A stretch of 64,000 bases of DNA from Chloroflexota bacterium (GCA_016191875.1 JACPVG010000001.1:1-64000); one strand, 5' to 3'. Positions 30,801-38,298 are shown, counted from the first letter of the stretch. Numbers and translations are program-made. The notes: generated by a model not told the origin, from the sequence alone.

Positions 30801-31091
30801 GGCCAGGAAGGCGGCCCGGTGCGCCTGCGGCTTGAACGCCAGGCGGGCGCCGCCCGGCTGACCATCGTGGACTGGGGCCAACCCTTCGCGCCGAAAGACG
30901 CTCCCAGGCCCGACCTGCAGGCCGGCTGGGAAGAACGCCCCATCGGCGGGCTGGGACTGTACCTGATCGAAGAACTGATGGATTCGGTGCGTTACATATC
31001 GCACCCCCAGGAAGGCAATCGCCTGATATTGGAAAAGGCCATCGCCAGCAACCCAGGAAGAGAGGAGCAAGATAATGGAAACATCCGTTGA
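27888..31091 (+). CDS. 7TM-PAS-PAS-GAF-SpoIIE phosphatase-HATPase signalling protein
   Basis: This is a 1067-residue multi-domain partner-switching regulator. Residues 1-220 form a seven-helix histidine-kinase-N-type membrane sensor. PAS1 covers about 235-340, PAS2 about 355-475 and GAF about 495-650. A SpoIIE/PP2C phosphatase covers about 670-910, with the metal-binding Asp in AGDFYD near 702 and the late SQYDDITMIAL motif. An RsbW-like HATPase covers about 925-1050 with N-box DEACANVIEHGY and GGLGLYLIEELMD. One protein thus carries both phosphatase and kinase activities for an anti-sigma antagonist. The gene overlaps the STAS gene by 17 bases, which is its probable substrate. Confidence 0.92.
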   Translation: MNFETNLVTIFLMAAAMALFALGVYSWSRRDQQAGRTLAWMLFAGAWWAFCDALQWSMADLAAQQFWLRVKYLGIVAVPVYWFAFAAYYTETWRPESLRARLALGLIPVLTVAMVFTNDLHHWMWKSVVPVQALGLRGLVTARSTWFTIHSLYSYILVLSGVGLILRAILRQPQRYRRAAPGLLVGVLTPLIVNMLVIGGVVDVGAIDPTPFAFVVTGLGFSWSLFSNRLLEVISIAHEAVVRSINDGVIVLDAHGSIVDVNPAAEMLLNDSARSLVGKPASALERRLPGLGNPADQAAYQERDLAVEHAGRQTFLGLRVHPVHGPEGQLVGRVLHLSDISRRKQAEANLEHTQASYYHILDNLEDPFFEADTEGRLTYVNKAFLQAIGYERKEVIGQTFRRFTAPDSIRRVMEQFRDMYATGQPVKPFQYNYRGRDGGIGYGELSATPIRFLERITGSRGVIRDMTERIVTEQELRRAREAAEARASELSAINRVADAVASTLDLENMLQTVCKEMASIFDVRNAGIGLLDNDRKALRIVAFTSNQEGEADATGLELPLEGNASTEQVIRTRRPVIVSNAQSARETEAIHDLMKERGTTGILIVPLLARGQVIGTIGMPARRPDQVFSETEVALAATIASQIASAIENARLYGSTEKALGAVERDLEIGRNIQSGFFPEDLPAVDGWEIAARFRAARQVAGDFYDSFRLGDSNLVAVLIADVCDKGVGAALFMVLFRSLVRAFAEYHSAVKSPAERLLKIITSTNNYIATTHGRSNMFATMFIGLLDDRKNTIHYVNAGHEAPLLLDADGQLKQRLEPTGPAAGLFPDLAFEVKKVTLKPGDMLLAFTDGVTDARDPAGEFFSENRVLAVARQVWPSAFSLMTDLEYRLLAHSGERSQYDDITMIALRRNLQEQAETHEFERPALLENLPALRGFVEQAANRMRLPDETCFAFKLAVDEACANVIEHGYAGQEGGPVRLRLERQAGAARLTIVDWGQPFAPKDAPRPDLQAGWEERPIGGLGLYLIEELMDSVRYISHPQEGNRLILEKAIASNPGREEQDNGNIR

Positions 31092-31413
31092 AATGGTGGG
31101 CAGCGTGGCGGTCGTGGCCGTCTCCGGCAGCATCGATGCGTTGACCGCCCCGGAACTCGCCGCCGCCATAAACCAGCAGATCGAGGAGGGCCACACCAAT
31201 CTGGTGGCCGACCTGGCCGGCGTGGAGTACACCTCCAGCGCCGGGCTGCGTGTGCTCCTGGGAGCCGTGAAGGAAACCCGCAGCCGGGGCGGCGACCTGC
31301 GCCTGGCGGGCATCCGCCCGGATGTGAAGAAGGTGCTCGACCTGAGCGGCTTCACCAGCATCCTCAAGCACTACCCGGATCGCGGTTCGGCCGTGGACTC
31401 ATACGGCGGCTAG
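31075..31413 (+). CDS. STAS-domain anti-sigma factor antagonist (RsbV/SpoIIAA-like)
   Basis: This 112-residue single STAS domain has the phosphorylatable serine in VEYTSSAGLRVLL (Ser54 or Ser55). The start overlaps the end of the SpoIIE-type gene and has AGGAG upstream. It would be phosphorylated by an RsbW-like kinase (the HATPase domain next door or the protein at 33256) and dephosphorylated by the SpoIIE domain. No sigma factor gene lies nearby, so the output target is unknown. Confidence 0.93.
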   Translation: METSVEMVGSVAVVAVSGSIDALTAPELAAAINQQIEEGHTNLVADLAGVEYTSSAGLRVLLGAVKETRSRGGDLRLAGIRPDVKKVLDLSGFTSILKHYPDRGSAVDSYGG

Positions 31414-31419
31414 CGCCCC

Positions 31420-32262
31420 ATGCCATCCAAGAAACGCATCGCGCTGGTCATCGGCTCCGGCAGCGTCAAGTGCGCCGCGGCCCTGGGCCTGATGCGCGTC
31501 CTCGAACGCGAAGGGATCAGTGTGGATATGTATGTCGGCTGTTCGGGGGGCAGCCTGTATGCCGCTCTGCTGGCGCTTGGCACACCGGTGGAGGCCATCG
31601 CCGAGATGAGCGCCGCCCTGTGGACGCGCGACCTGACCGCCCGGCCCAACCGCCGGGCGCTGTTGCAGGCGCTGGTCCCGGCATTGGTCAAATTCGACGC
31701 CCGCTTTTCCCTGCGAGACGACCGGCTGGTCAACCGCCGCCTGGAGGAAGTATATGGCGGTCACAGATTCGAGGAAGCCAAGACGCCGCTCTACATCACC
31801 GCCACCGATTTCATGACTGCCGAAATGGTCGTGCTTTCGCAAGGGGCCCTGTTCCCGGCCATCCGCGCCAGCATGGCGATTCCGCTCATCTTCCCGGCCT
31901 GGGAGCTTGACGGCCGCATGCTGGTGGACGGCTACCTCTCCGACCCGCTGCCGGTGGGCGTCGCCATCCGCGAAGGCGCGGACGTCATCCTGGCGATGGG
32001 CTTCGAGGCCGCCTACCAATCGCGCCTGTCCACGCTGGCGCGCTACGTCTTCCAGTTCACCAGCGTGATGAGCAACAACCTGCTGACTGCCAATTTCGCC
32101 TTCCATAACCTGGCGCACCATTCCGAGGTGCTGCTGCTGGTGCCGGAATTCGAACAGAAAGTGGGCCTGTTCGACACCGAGAAGATTCCCTACGTCATCG
32201 AGGTGGGCGAAAAGGCCATGGAAAAGCAACTCCCCTACCTGCGGCAGTTGCTGGCCGCCTGA
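31420..32262 (+). CDS. Patatin-like phospholipase (first of a tandem pair)
   Basis: This is a 280-residue patatin fold hydrolase. The oxyanion-hole segment is IGSGSVKCAAALG, a variant of the usual GGG motif. The nucleophile is Ser42 in GCSGGS, and the catalytic Asp is in MLVDGYLSDPLP. No signal peptide is present, so it is probably cytosolic or membrane-peripheral, acting on lipid acyl esters. It starts 6 bases after the STAS gene and belongs to the same operon, a link between partner switching and lipid turnover that the sequence suggests but does not explain. Confidence 0.9.
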   Translation: MPSKKRIALVIGSGSVKCAAALGLMRVLEREGISVDMYVGCSGGSLYAALLALGTPVEAIAEMSAALWTRDLTARPNRRALLQALVPALVKFDARFSLRDDRLVNRRLEEVYGGHRFEEAKTPLYITATDFMTAEMVVLSQGALFPAIRASMAIPLIFPAWELDGRMLVDGYLSDPLPVGVAIREGADVILAMGFEAAYQSRLSTLARYVFQFTSVMSNNLLTANFAFHNLAHHSEVLLLVPEFEQKVGLFDTEKIPYVIEVGEKAMEKQLPYLRQLLAA

Positions 32263-32280
32263 CCCGCCAAGGAACTGCAC

Positions 32281-33114
32281 GTGAACTCCAAGAAAGTCTC
32301 CATCGTCATCGGTTCAGGCGGAATCAAATGCGCCGCCGCCATCGGGTTGGTGAAGGTCCTGGAAGCGGAAGGCATCCCCATCGATCTGGTGGTGGGCTGC
32401 TCCGGCGGCAGTATGTACGCCGCCCTGATCGCTGCTGGCGTGACCGCCGAGGCCATGCAGGAAAGAACGCTGTTCCTGTGGACCAGCGAGATCATGAAGG
32501 ATTACACCAGCAACCTGAAAGCCACCCAGGACGGCTCCCTGCGCTTCAACGAGCGCAGCGGCCTGGTGGACGACTCGGTGATGAACGAACGCCTGCATGC
32601 CGCCTTCGACGAATACCGCTTTGAGGGCCTGGCGCGCCCGCTGCGCCTGGTGGCCACCGACCTGATGAGGGGGGAACGGGTGGTGCTGGAGAAAGGCTCA
32701 CTCTTTGATGCCGTGCGCGCCAGCCTGGCGATCCCGCTCATCTTCCCGCCCTGGGAGGTGAACGGGCAGCTGCTGGTGGATGGCGCCGCCGTGGACCCCC
32801 TGCCGGTGGATGTCGCCATCCAGGAAGGCGCGGAGGTCATCATTGCCATGGGCTTCATGCTTTCCAATCGCGGGCGTATGCGCAGCATGACCGCCGTGCA
32901 GCAGCAGTTGAACAACATCTATATGAACAACCTGCTCAAGGCCACCTACGCTTTTTACAACCTGGCGCATCACGCCGAGATCTTTCCCATCCTGCCCGAT
33001 TTCGAAGAACCCCTGGGCATGTTCGACACGGATAAACTGCCGGACATCATCGCCCGCGGCGAAGCGGCGGCGCGGGCGGAATTGCCGCGCATCGTGAGGC
33101 TGCTGGAGGCGTAG
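32281..33114 (+). CDS. Patatin-like phospholipase (second of a tandem pair)
   Basis: This 277-residue paralogue of the preceding gene aligns along its whole length. The oxyanion segment is IGSGGIKCAAAIG, the nucleophile is Ser41 in GCSGGS, and the Asp is in LLVDGAAVDPLPVDVA. The C-terminal region AFYNLAHHAEIFPILPDFE matches AFHNLAHHSEVLLLVPEFE of the first copy, pointing to tandem duplication. The start is GTG, 19 bases after the first copy, with AAGGA upstream. The last gene of the signalling operon. Confidence 0.9.
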   Translation: MNSKKVSIVIGSGGIKCAAAIGLVKVLEAEGIPIDLVVGCSGGSMYAALIAAGVTAEAMQERTLFLWTSEIMKDYTSNLKATQDGSLRFNERSGLVDDSVMNERLHAAFDEYRFEGLARPLRLVATDLMRGERVVLEKGSLFDAVRASLAIPLIFPPWEVNGQLLVDGAAVDPLPVDVAIQEGAEVIIAMGFMLSNRGRMRSMTAVQQQLNNIYMNNLLKATYAFYNLAHHAEIFPILPDFEEPLGMFDTDKLPDIIARGEAAARAELPRIVRLLEA

Positions 33115-33132
33115 ATCAAGCCGACGGCTGAC

Positions 33133-33158
33133 AAAAACAACCTCCCGCGGGGGGTTGT
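33133..33158 (-). terminator. Rho-independent terminator for the RsbW-like gene
   Basis: Read on the minus strand, the arms ACAACCCCCC and GGGAGGTTGT (one G-T pair) are followed by TTTTTGTC. It lies about 100 bases downstream of the anti-sigma kinase gene, and as a hairpin it may also end the patatin operon from the other side. Confidence 0.7.
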
Positions 33159-33177
33159 AGGTTTCGGCCATAGTAGC

Positions 33178-33201
33178 AGGGGTGCAGCATACTGCACCCC
33201 T
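33178..33201. repeat. 24-bp palindrome (REP-like, family 1 copy)
   Basis: It is identical to the palindrome at 6167-6190 except for one central base, where AGCATA replaces AGCATG. It lies between convergent genes. Confidence 0.65.
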
Positions 33202-33224
33202 ATGGATTCTTCCACAGGGCGATT

Positions 33225-33243
33225 GCCGGGCAAGCAGCCCGGC
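33225..33243. repeat. Small palindrome (REP-like, family 2 copy)
   Basis: GCCGGGC, loop AAGCA, GCCCGGC. The flanks TT before and R-GATGG after match, in inverted orientation, the element at 46587-46605. Confidence 0.5.
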
Positions 33244-33255
33244 AGATGGACACCG

Positions 33256-33678
33256 TCATTCCCCCAAATACTTCGTAAACGTCAGGATGTTCCCTTCCGG
33301 CGTGACGGCGTAATCAATATTGTCCATCGTTTCATAGATTAGGAACAGCCCCAGGCCTCCCTCCGGGCGCTTCTCCAGCGGCGCGGCGATATCCGGCGTC
33401 GGCCGTTCGGCTGGCTCAAACGCACGCCCGAAATCCGTAAGATGCACGACCGCCTTATCCGGGCCGAATTTCAATTCCAGAATGATCGAACCCGGGTCCA
33501 TCCCGGCGTAGCCGTGCTGGATGACGTTGGTGCAGGCTTCATCCACCGCCAGACGCAGGGCAAAAACGGTGTCGGCGTCAACGCCCTCAGTCGCACAGGC
33601 CGCGGCGATGAAGTCGCGGAATTTCGCCAGGTTCTCCAGTTCGGCGGCCAGCGTCAGGCGGTGGGGAATTCTCGCCAT
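33256..33678 (-). CDS. RsbW-like anti-sigma factor / ATP-binding kinase
   Basis: This 140-residue stand-alone HATPase domain of the serine-kinase anti-sigma type has N-box LAVDEACTNVIQHGYAG, G1-type region TDFGRAFEPAERPTPDI and GGLGLFLIYETMD. It closely resembles the C-terminal domain of the SpoIIE-type protein at 27888. It should phosphorylate a STAS antagonist or bind a sigma factor. The ATG follows AGGAG. It is convergent with the patatin operon and appears cotranscribed with the unknown gene downstream of which it lies. Confidence 0.92.
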   Translation of the reverse strand: MARIPHRLTLAAELENLAKFRDFIAAACATEGVDADTVFALRLAVDEACTNVIQHGYAGMDPGSIILELKFGPDKAVVHLTDFGRAFEPAERPTPDIAAPLEKRPEGGLGLFLIYETMDNIDYAVTPEGNILTFTKYLGE

Positions 33679-33687
33679 GCCATTCTC

Positions 33688-34575
33688 CTAATAAGGGACG
33701 TCCGGGGCGGTGTTCACGCCCGCCGGACGGCCGATCTGCTTGACCATCCGCAGGCCGTCCCAGCGTTTCTCGAGCGTTGCGAGGATGCCGTCGTGAATCG
33801 CCCAGGCGCGGCCACGGATTCCGGCAGCCTGCTCAGGACCTCTGAACAGTGTGCTGTCATCCAAAGCCTTTTGCAGCGCGCCGCCCGGCTGGAATTCTGT
33901 ATGGATCTGCTCCATCAGTTTGTGGCCGGTCACGTAGGCAAACCCGCGTCGCTCGAACACCCAGGCTGAGACGTACGAGACCGGCTCAAGGTAGTAGGCG
34001 TGGTGGGCCATTGTGGTGAGGAACGCCTCAAGGCGGGCAAACACCTGCCTGGAGAGCGCCAGGCCGGCGCGTACCTGGCCGGGAGCCAGCCCGGCCTGCA
34101 TGGCACGGGCCTCCTCTGGCAGGTTGCGGTGCACCGCGCCGAAGTGGGTGGCGCGGCCCTGCTCATCGCGGTCGATGCCGAACTTCTCAGCCGCCGGATC
34201 ATTGAGGATGAGGAAGTTCAGGTCGATGCCATTGAAGGCATTGTCCGACAGTTCCAGGTCAAAGAAGATGTCCTCCGGATCTTCCCCGGCCCAGGCGAAC
34301 AGGCGCAGCTTGCCGCCGCCTTCTTCGGCTTCCAGGGCGACCCGGGGCACGCCCTGGGCATCCTTCCAGGTGCGCGGGTTGACAGCCACAGCGGCCAGCA
34401 GTTCGATGGGTACCAGCGCGCGGTACAGACGCAATTTGGCGTTCTCCGGCAGGCTATTGATAGCCTGAATGGAAACCGGCAGGCTGGCATCGCCAATCAA
34501 TTGCGTGACCGGAATACTGCCCGGTTCGGGGCCATGGCGGACAGGTTCGGTTTTGACGCGCAGATTGCGGAACAT
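33688..34575 (-). CDS. Conserved-looking protein of unknown function
   Basis: This 295-residue protein was not recognised. It has no signal peptide or membrane helix and reads as a mixed alpha/beta globular protein. It has a hydrophobic core segment (RLYRALVPIELLAAVAV), an acidic strand-rich part (EDIFFDLELSDNAFNGIDLNF) and a helical second half with HHAYYLEPVSYVSAWVFER. I chose the ATG with AAGGA upstream; an in-frame ATG at 34608 has none. It ends 9 bases before the RsbW-like gene on the same strand, so it is likely a member of the partner-switching system, perhaps an effector or sensor. Confidence 0.7.
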   Translation of the reverse strand: MFRNLRVKTEPVRHGPEPGSIPVTQLIGDASLPVSIQAINSLPENAKLRLYRALVPIELLAAVAVNPRTWKDAQGVPRVALEAEEGGGKLRLFAWAGEDPEDIFFDLELSDNAFNGIDLNFLILNDPAAEKFGIDRDEQGRATHFGAVHRNLPEEARAMQAGLAPGQVRAGLALSRQVFARLEAFLTTMAHHAYYLEPVSYVSAWVFERRGFAYVTGHKLMEQIHTEFQPGGALQKALDDSTLFRGPEQAAGIRGRAWAIHDGILATLEKRWDGLRMVKQIGRPAGVNTAPDVPY

Positions 34576-34647
34576 CGTTTTCCTTACCGCTCGGACAAGA
34601 CTATCCAACTATACACGCAGCCGGGATGTGCGTCCACCTCTGTTGAC

Positions 34648-35070
34648 TCATTTCCAGTTCACCAGCAGCAAACCAATGAGGCACACCACCAGGCCGGTCG
34701 CGTTCAGCGGCGTGATGTGCTCTTTGAACAGGAGCAGCCCAACCGGAATGAGCAGAAGGGCTACCGCGACATTGCTGATGAGCGCCGCGAGGCTGATGTT
34801 CCAGCCCAGCCGGTAGGCCAGCAGGAAACCCAGTTCCAGGCCGACGATGGACGCGCCCAAGCCGACGCTGGCCCAGTTCACCTGGCGCAGTTCGGCCAGC
34901 AGACCGGTTTGGAGCGGGAAGAACGGCAGGAGGAGCAGGCTTATGACAGCGGCCACAAGATACGCGACCGTCAACGCCAGCATGGGATTGACCTGGCCCG
35001 GCGTGAGTTTCTGGAAGATGTGGTAAATAACATTGGATACGACCGTGAGGGCTATGGCGGTATAGAACAT
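34648..35070 (-). CDS. Half-length DMT/EamA-like transporter
   Basis: This 140-residue protein has four or five membrane helices of the drug/metabolite transporter superfamily: AIALTVVSNVIYHIFQK, LTVAYLVAAVISLLLLPFF, LGASIVGLELGFLLAYRLG, ISNVAVALLLIPVGLLLF and GLVVCLIGLLLVN. It is half the length of standard EamA proteins (about 300 residues, two repeats), so it would have to act as a dimer, like small multidrug-resistance pumps. No paired second gene is adjacent. GGAG precedes the ATG. Confidence 0.85.
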   Translation of the reverse strand: MFYTAIALTVVSNVIYHIFQKLTPGQVNPMLALTVAYLVAAVISLLLLPFFPLQTGLLAELRQVNWASVGLGASIVGLELGFLLAYRLGWNISLAALISNVAVALLLIPVGLLLFKEHITPLNATGLVVCLIGLLLVNWK

Positions 35071-35132
35071 GGCAGGCTCCGATTGGGTGGAGGAAATTGC
35101 AGCGATTTTACCTGCGCTTTACACCGGCAGGA

Positions 35133-35138
35133 TACAAT
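35133..35138 (+). promoter_or_regulatory. Possible -10 box for the dioxygenase gene
   Basis: TACAAT in GGATACAATC lies 40 bases before the dioxygenase ATG, between divergent genes. No good -35 was found at 16-18 bp. Confidence 0.3.
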
Positions 35139-35177
35139 CTGAGACGAATTGGCCTGATGGACGATTGGAGGATCAAG

Positions 35178-35867
35178 ATGAACAGACCGGAATTTGCCGC
35201 CCCCACCCGCCGCGAGATCCTGAAAGTGCTCACCCTTGCGCCGCTTGCGGCCTGGCTGGCGGCCTGCGCCCGCGCCCTCGGCATCCAGACCCAACCGGCC
35301 GCGACCCCCACCGCCACGCCCTGGTCGTTGTTGCAACCCGCGCCCACCGAAACCGCTCGGCCGCTTGCTCTGGAGCCAACGCCGGCCTGCGGCGACGATG
35401 ACGACGACCCCACGCCGGAGCAGACCGAGGGCCCGTTTTTCACGCCCAGCAGTCCGGAGCGGGCATCTCTGCTCGAAAATGGATTGAACGGCACGCGACT
35501 GCTGGTGACCGGGCAGGTGCTCGCAACCGGCTGCCAGCCAGTGGCCGGCGCGCTGTTGGATTTCTGGCACTGTGATTCGGACGGCGTGTACGACAATGAA
35601 GGCTATACGCTGCGCGGCCATCAGTTCGCCGATGAGCAGGGCCGCTATGCGCTGGAAACCATCCTGCCCGGCGTGTATCCCGGCCGCACGCGCCACATCC
35701 ACGTCAAGGTACAGGCCCCCAACCAGCCCATCCTGACGACACAATTGTATTTCCCGGACGAAGCCGCCAACGCCCGCGATGGGATCTTCGATGCCCGCCT
35801 GGTGATGGACATGGCGGAATCAGGTGATGGCCTGGCAGGTGCGTTCGACTTCGTGTTAGAGGTATAA
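35178..35867 (+). CDS. Exported intradiol ring-cleavage dioxygenase
   Basis: This is a 229-residue non-haem Fe(III) dioxygenase of the protocatechuate/catechol intradiol family. The N-terminus has Arg11-Arg12, a hydrophobic stretch and Cys30 (RREILKVLTL, then AAC), suggesting a Tat-exported lipoprotein. A Thr/Pro-rich linker (about 38-80) leads to the catalytic domain. Likely iron ligands are Tyr138 (GVYDN), Tyr167 (GVYPG), His173 and His175 (RHIHV). GGAGG lies 6 bases before the ATG. Surface-anchored members of this family exist; the substrate is not inferable. Start candidates upstream lack a ribosome-binding site. Confidence 0.88.
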   Translation: MNRPEFAAPTRREILKVLTLAPLAAWLAACARALGIQTQPAATPTATPWSLLQPAPTETARPLALEPTPACGDDDDDPTPEQTEGPFFTPSSPERASLLENGLNGTRLLVTGQVLATGCQPVAGALLDFWHCDSDGVYDNEGYTLRGHQFADEQGRYALETILPGVYPGRTRHIHVKVQAPNQPILTTQLYFPDEAANARDGIFDARLVMDMAESGDGLAGAFDFVLEV

Positions 35868-35890
35868 GGCAGGCTTTCGCACTGCCCTTA
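35865..35890. terminator. Imperfect hairpin between convergent genes
   Basis: TAAGGCAG pairs with CTGCC(C)TTA with one bulge. It spans the dioxygenase stop and the end of the hydroxyacyl-CoA dehydrogenase gene. Confidence 0.4.
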
Positions 35891-37441
35891 CGCGAGCTTC
35901 TCAAGGCGCGCCCAGCGGCGCAGCAGCACGCAGGCGCGGTAGCGGTCTTCCCGATATTCGCCGTAAAGATGGTCGAGGACGGCCAGGGCTTTCGAGTAGC
36001 CGAATTCCCTGCCCCAGGCCAGCGGCCCTTTGGGGTAGTTCACGCCCAGGCGCATCGCCAGGTCGATGGTGTCGGCATCGGCCACGCCTTCGAGTACGGC
36101 GAATGCGGCCTCGTTGACGAGTTGGAAGACGATGCGCGGCAGGACCAGGCCGGGCGAATCCCTGACCCAGACCGGTATCTTCCCCAAGGCCCGGATAGTC
36201 TCCTCGGCTGTGGCGCGGAATTCATCTCCCAACGCCGGGCTGGCGACCAGTGTGACCGCCTTCCCTCCGGCAAAGAACAGGCCGTCGAAACCCACCAACC
36301 GTTCCGGCTCATCCGCCTGGGCGGCCAGTTCGGCCAGGGTCATGTCGACGCACTGCACGAACACCGGCAGTTCGGCCCGCGTCCCGGCCAGATATACGTT
36401 CATATGCTCGACCAGAAACTCATCCCTCCCGGCGGCGACAAACGCCGCCTGCGGCGGCATGCCGGGCGGCGTGACCACATCGGCCTGCACGCCGATGCCT
36501 TCAAGGTATTCCTTGAGCCCAGGCGCCCACGAGCCCTCGCTTATGAAAACCGCGCCCTGCAAGGTCGGCGCGGGCGGCTGCGGCAGTTCTCGCTGGCCCT
36601 CCTCGCTGTAGGCATAGAAACCCCTGCCGGTCTTTCGTCCCAGCATGCCGGCCTGCATCTTCTGTATTTGGATGGGATGCGGGCGGTAGCGCGGCTCACC
36701 GAAGGTCTGCTCGTACATGCTCTGCATGGCCGTGGCGTTGATGTCGATGCCGATGAGATCCATCAGCCGGAACGGGCCCATGCGGAAGCCCGCGCTCTGT
36801 TCGGCCAGCAGATCAATCGCCTCAAGGCTTGCCGCCCCTTCCCCCAACAGGCGCAGGGCTTCGCCATAATAGGGCCGCGCCACCCGGTTGACGATGAAGC
36901 CGGGCGTGTCGCCGGTGACGACTGGCGTCTTGCCCAGGGACTCTGCCAGCGCGACCAGAGACTGCACTGCATCATCGCGGGACTGGGCGGCGCGCACCAC
37001 CTCCACCAGCGGCAGAAGCGGCGCGGGGTTGAAGAAATGCATCCCGGCGGCGCGGCCGGGGTCGGCCAGGACGGAGGCGACGGCAGTGACCGCCAGCGTG
37101 CTGGTGTTGCTGGCCAGGATGGCAGGCGGCGGGCAGATGCCATCCAGGGCGCGGAAGAGGTCCTGCTTGGCGGCCAGGTCTTCGATGATGGCTTCGATGA
37201 CGATATCCGCGGGAGCCAGGGCCGCCGGGTCCGGCGCATAGGTCACTTTGCCCGCGTTCTCACTGAGCCCCTTTTTTGCCAGGAACGTTTCGATGTACTC
37301 CCGCGCCTTTTCGAGCGCGCCGGGGAACGAATCCTGGAGGATGACGCGGTAGCCCTGGTAGAGGGCGGCCAGGGCGATGCCGCTGCCCATCGTGCCCGCG
37401 CCGACAATGCCGAGGGTGGTGGACTCCGGGGAGATATTCAT
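35888..37441 (-). CDS. 3-hydroxyacyl-CoA dehydrogenase (two-C-terminal-domain, PaaH-like)
   Basis: This 517-residue NAD-dependent enzyme oxidises 3-hydroxyacyl-CoA to 3-oxoacyl-CoA. The Rossmann motif is GIVGAGTMGSGIA (about 10-22). The first C-terminal domain begins at DTPGFIVNRVARPYYGEALRL and a second similar one near DSPGLVLPRIVFQLVNEAAF. That duplicated architecture of about 500 residues resembles PaaH of phenylacetate degradation and bacterial long forms. I placed the start at the ATG just before the NAD motif; the ribosome-binding site is weak. It lies 52 bases downstream of an enoyl-CoA hydratase gene, so the two catalyse consecutive beta-oxidation steps. Confidence 0.9.
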   Translation of the reverse strand: MNISPESTTLGIVGAGTMGSGIALAALYQGYRVILQDSFPGALEKAREYIETFLAKKGLSENAGKVTYAPDPAALAPADIVIEAIIEDLAAKQDLFRALDGICPPPAILASNTSTLAVTAVASVLADPGRAAGMHFFNPAPLLPLVEVVRAAQSRDDAVQSLVALAESLGKTPVVTGDTPGFIVNRVARPYYGEALRLLGEGAASLEAIDLLAEQSAGFRMGPFRLMDLIGIDINATAMQSMYEQTFGEPRYRPHPIQIQKMQAGMLGRKTGRGFYAYSEEGQRELPQPPAPTLQGAVFISEGSWAPGLKEYLEGIGVQADVVTPPGMPPQAAFVAAGRDEFLVEHMNVYLAGTRAELPVFVQCVDMTLAELAAQADEPERLVGFDGLFFAGGKAVTLVASPALGDEFRATAEETIRALGKIPVWVRDSPGLVLPRIVFQLVNEAAFAVLEGVADADTIDLAMRLGVNYPKGPLAWGREFGYSKALAVLDHLYGEYREDRYRACVLLRRWARLEKLA

Positions 37442-37493
37442 GGTTGCCGTTGCGCGATGGGGGACGCGCCTTGCAGGGATATCATTGACAGCC

Positions 37494-38267
37494 TCACTCT
37501 CCCTTGAACTCCGGCGGCCGCTTTTCGAGGAACGCCGCCATGCCTTCTTTCTGGTCAGCGGTAGCGAACAGGTCAACGAAGGCCGCGCGTTCCACATCCA
37601 GCCCCTGAGTAAGCGTGTGCTCGACCCCAAAGCGCAGCGCCTCGCGGGCAGCCTTTACCGCCAGCGGCGGGCGCTCAGCGATAAGCGCGGCCAGTTCCAG
37701 CGCCTCCTCCAGATAACGTTCGACCGGCACCACCCGGTTCACCAGATTCCACGCATACGCCTGGCGGGCGGTGATGGGTTCGCCGGTGAGGATCAGTTCC
37801 ATCGCTTTGTAGGGGCCGATGACTTTCGCCAGCCGCTGCGTGCCGCCGCCGCCGGGCATGATGCCCAGCTTGATCTCCGGCTGGGCGAAACGCGCCGTCT
37901 CGCTGGCGACGATCAGGTCGCACTGCAACGCCAGTTCGCAGCCGCCGCCGAAGGCGAAACCGCTCACCGCGGCGATGACCGGCTTGCGGACGGCCTGGAA
38001 ACGCCGCCAGTACTGGCGGGTGTTCATGTCTTCGATATCCTGCGGGGTGGCCCGGGCGAGCACTTCGATGTCGGCCCCCGCCGCGAACACTTTCTCGCTG
38101 CCGGTCAGGACAATGGCGCGCACCTGATCATCGCCATCCAGTTCTTCCAGCGAATCGGCGATGGCCCTGAGCATATCCGGGCTGAGGGCGTTCAGTTTGC
38201 CGGGCCGGTTCAGGCGCGCCAGCCCCACCGGGCCGCGGCGTTCAAGCAGGACGAGGGGTTCAGGCAT
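37494..38267 (-). CDS. Enoyl-CoA hydratase/isomerase family protein
   Basis: This 257-residue crotonase-fold enzyme has the oxyanion-hole segment AAGADIEVLARATP and AVSGFAFGGGCELALQCDLIVA. PEIKLGIMPGGGGTQRLAKVIG holds the usual active-site Gly and, in hydratases, Glu positions. GAGGAG precedes the ATG. TATAAT lies on the minus strand at 38299-38304, about 32 bases upstream. It feeds 3-hydroxyacyl-CoA to the dehydrogenase downstream. Confidence 0.92.
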   Translation of the reverse strand: MPEPLVLLERRGPVGLARLNRPGKLNALSPDMLRAIADSLEELDGDDQVRAIVLTGSEKVFAAGADIEVLARATPQDIEDMNTRQYWRRFQAVRKPVIAAVSGFAFGGGCELALQCDLIVASETARFAQPEIKLGIMPGGGGTQRLAKVIGPYKAMELILTGEPITARQAYAWNLVNRVVPVERYLEEALELAALIAERPPLAVKAAREALRFGVEHTLTQGLDVERAAFVDLFATADQKEGMAAFLEKRPPEFKGE

Positions 38268-38298
38268 GGCTCCTCATTTCCGTGTGCGGGATGGCGCA

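Noticed and set aside
27714-31367. A 1217-codon open frame on the minus strand opposite the SpoIIE-type gene
   Set aside because: It mirrors the plus-strand codons of a clearly recognisable multidomain protein. Its translation is repetitive (Gln/His/Gly/Asp-rich) with no domain. High GC makes such antisense frames common here.
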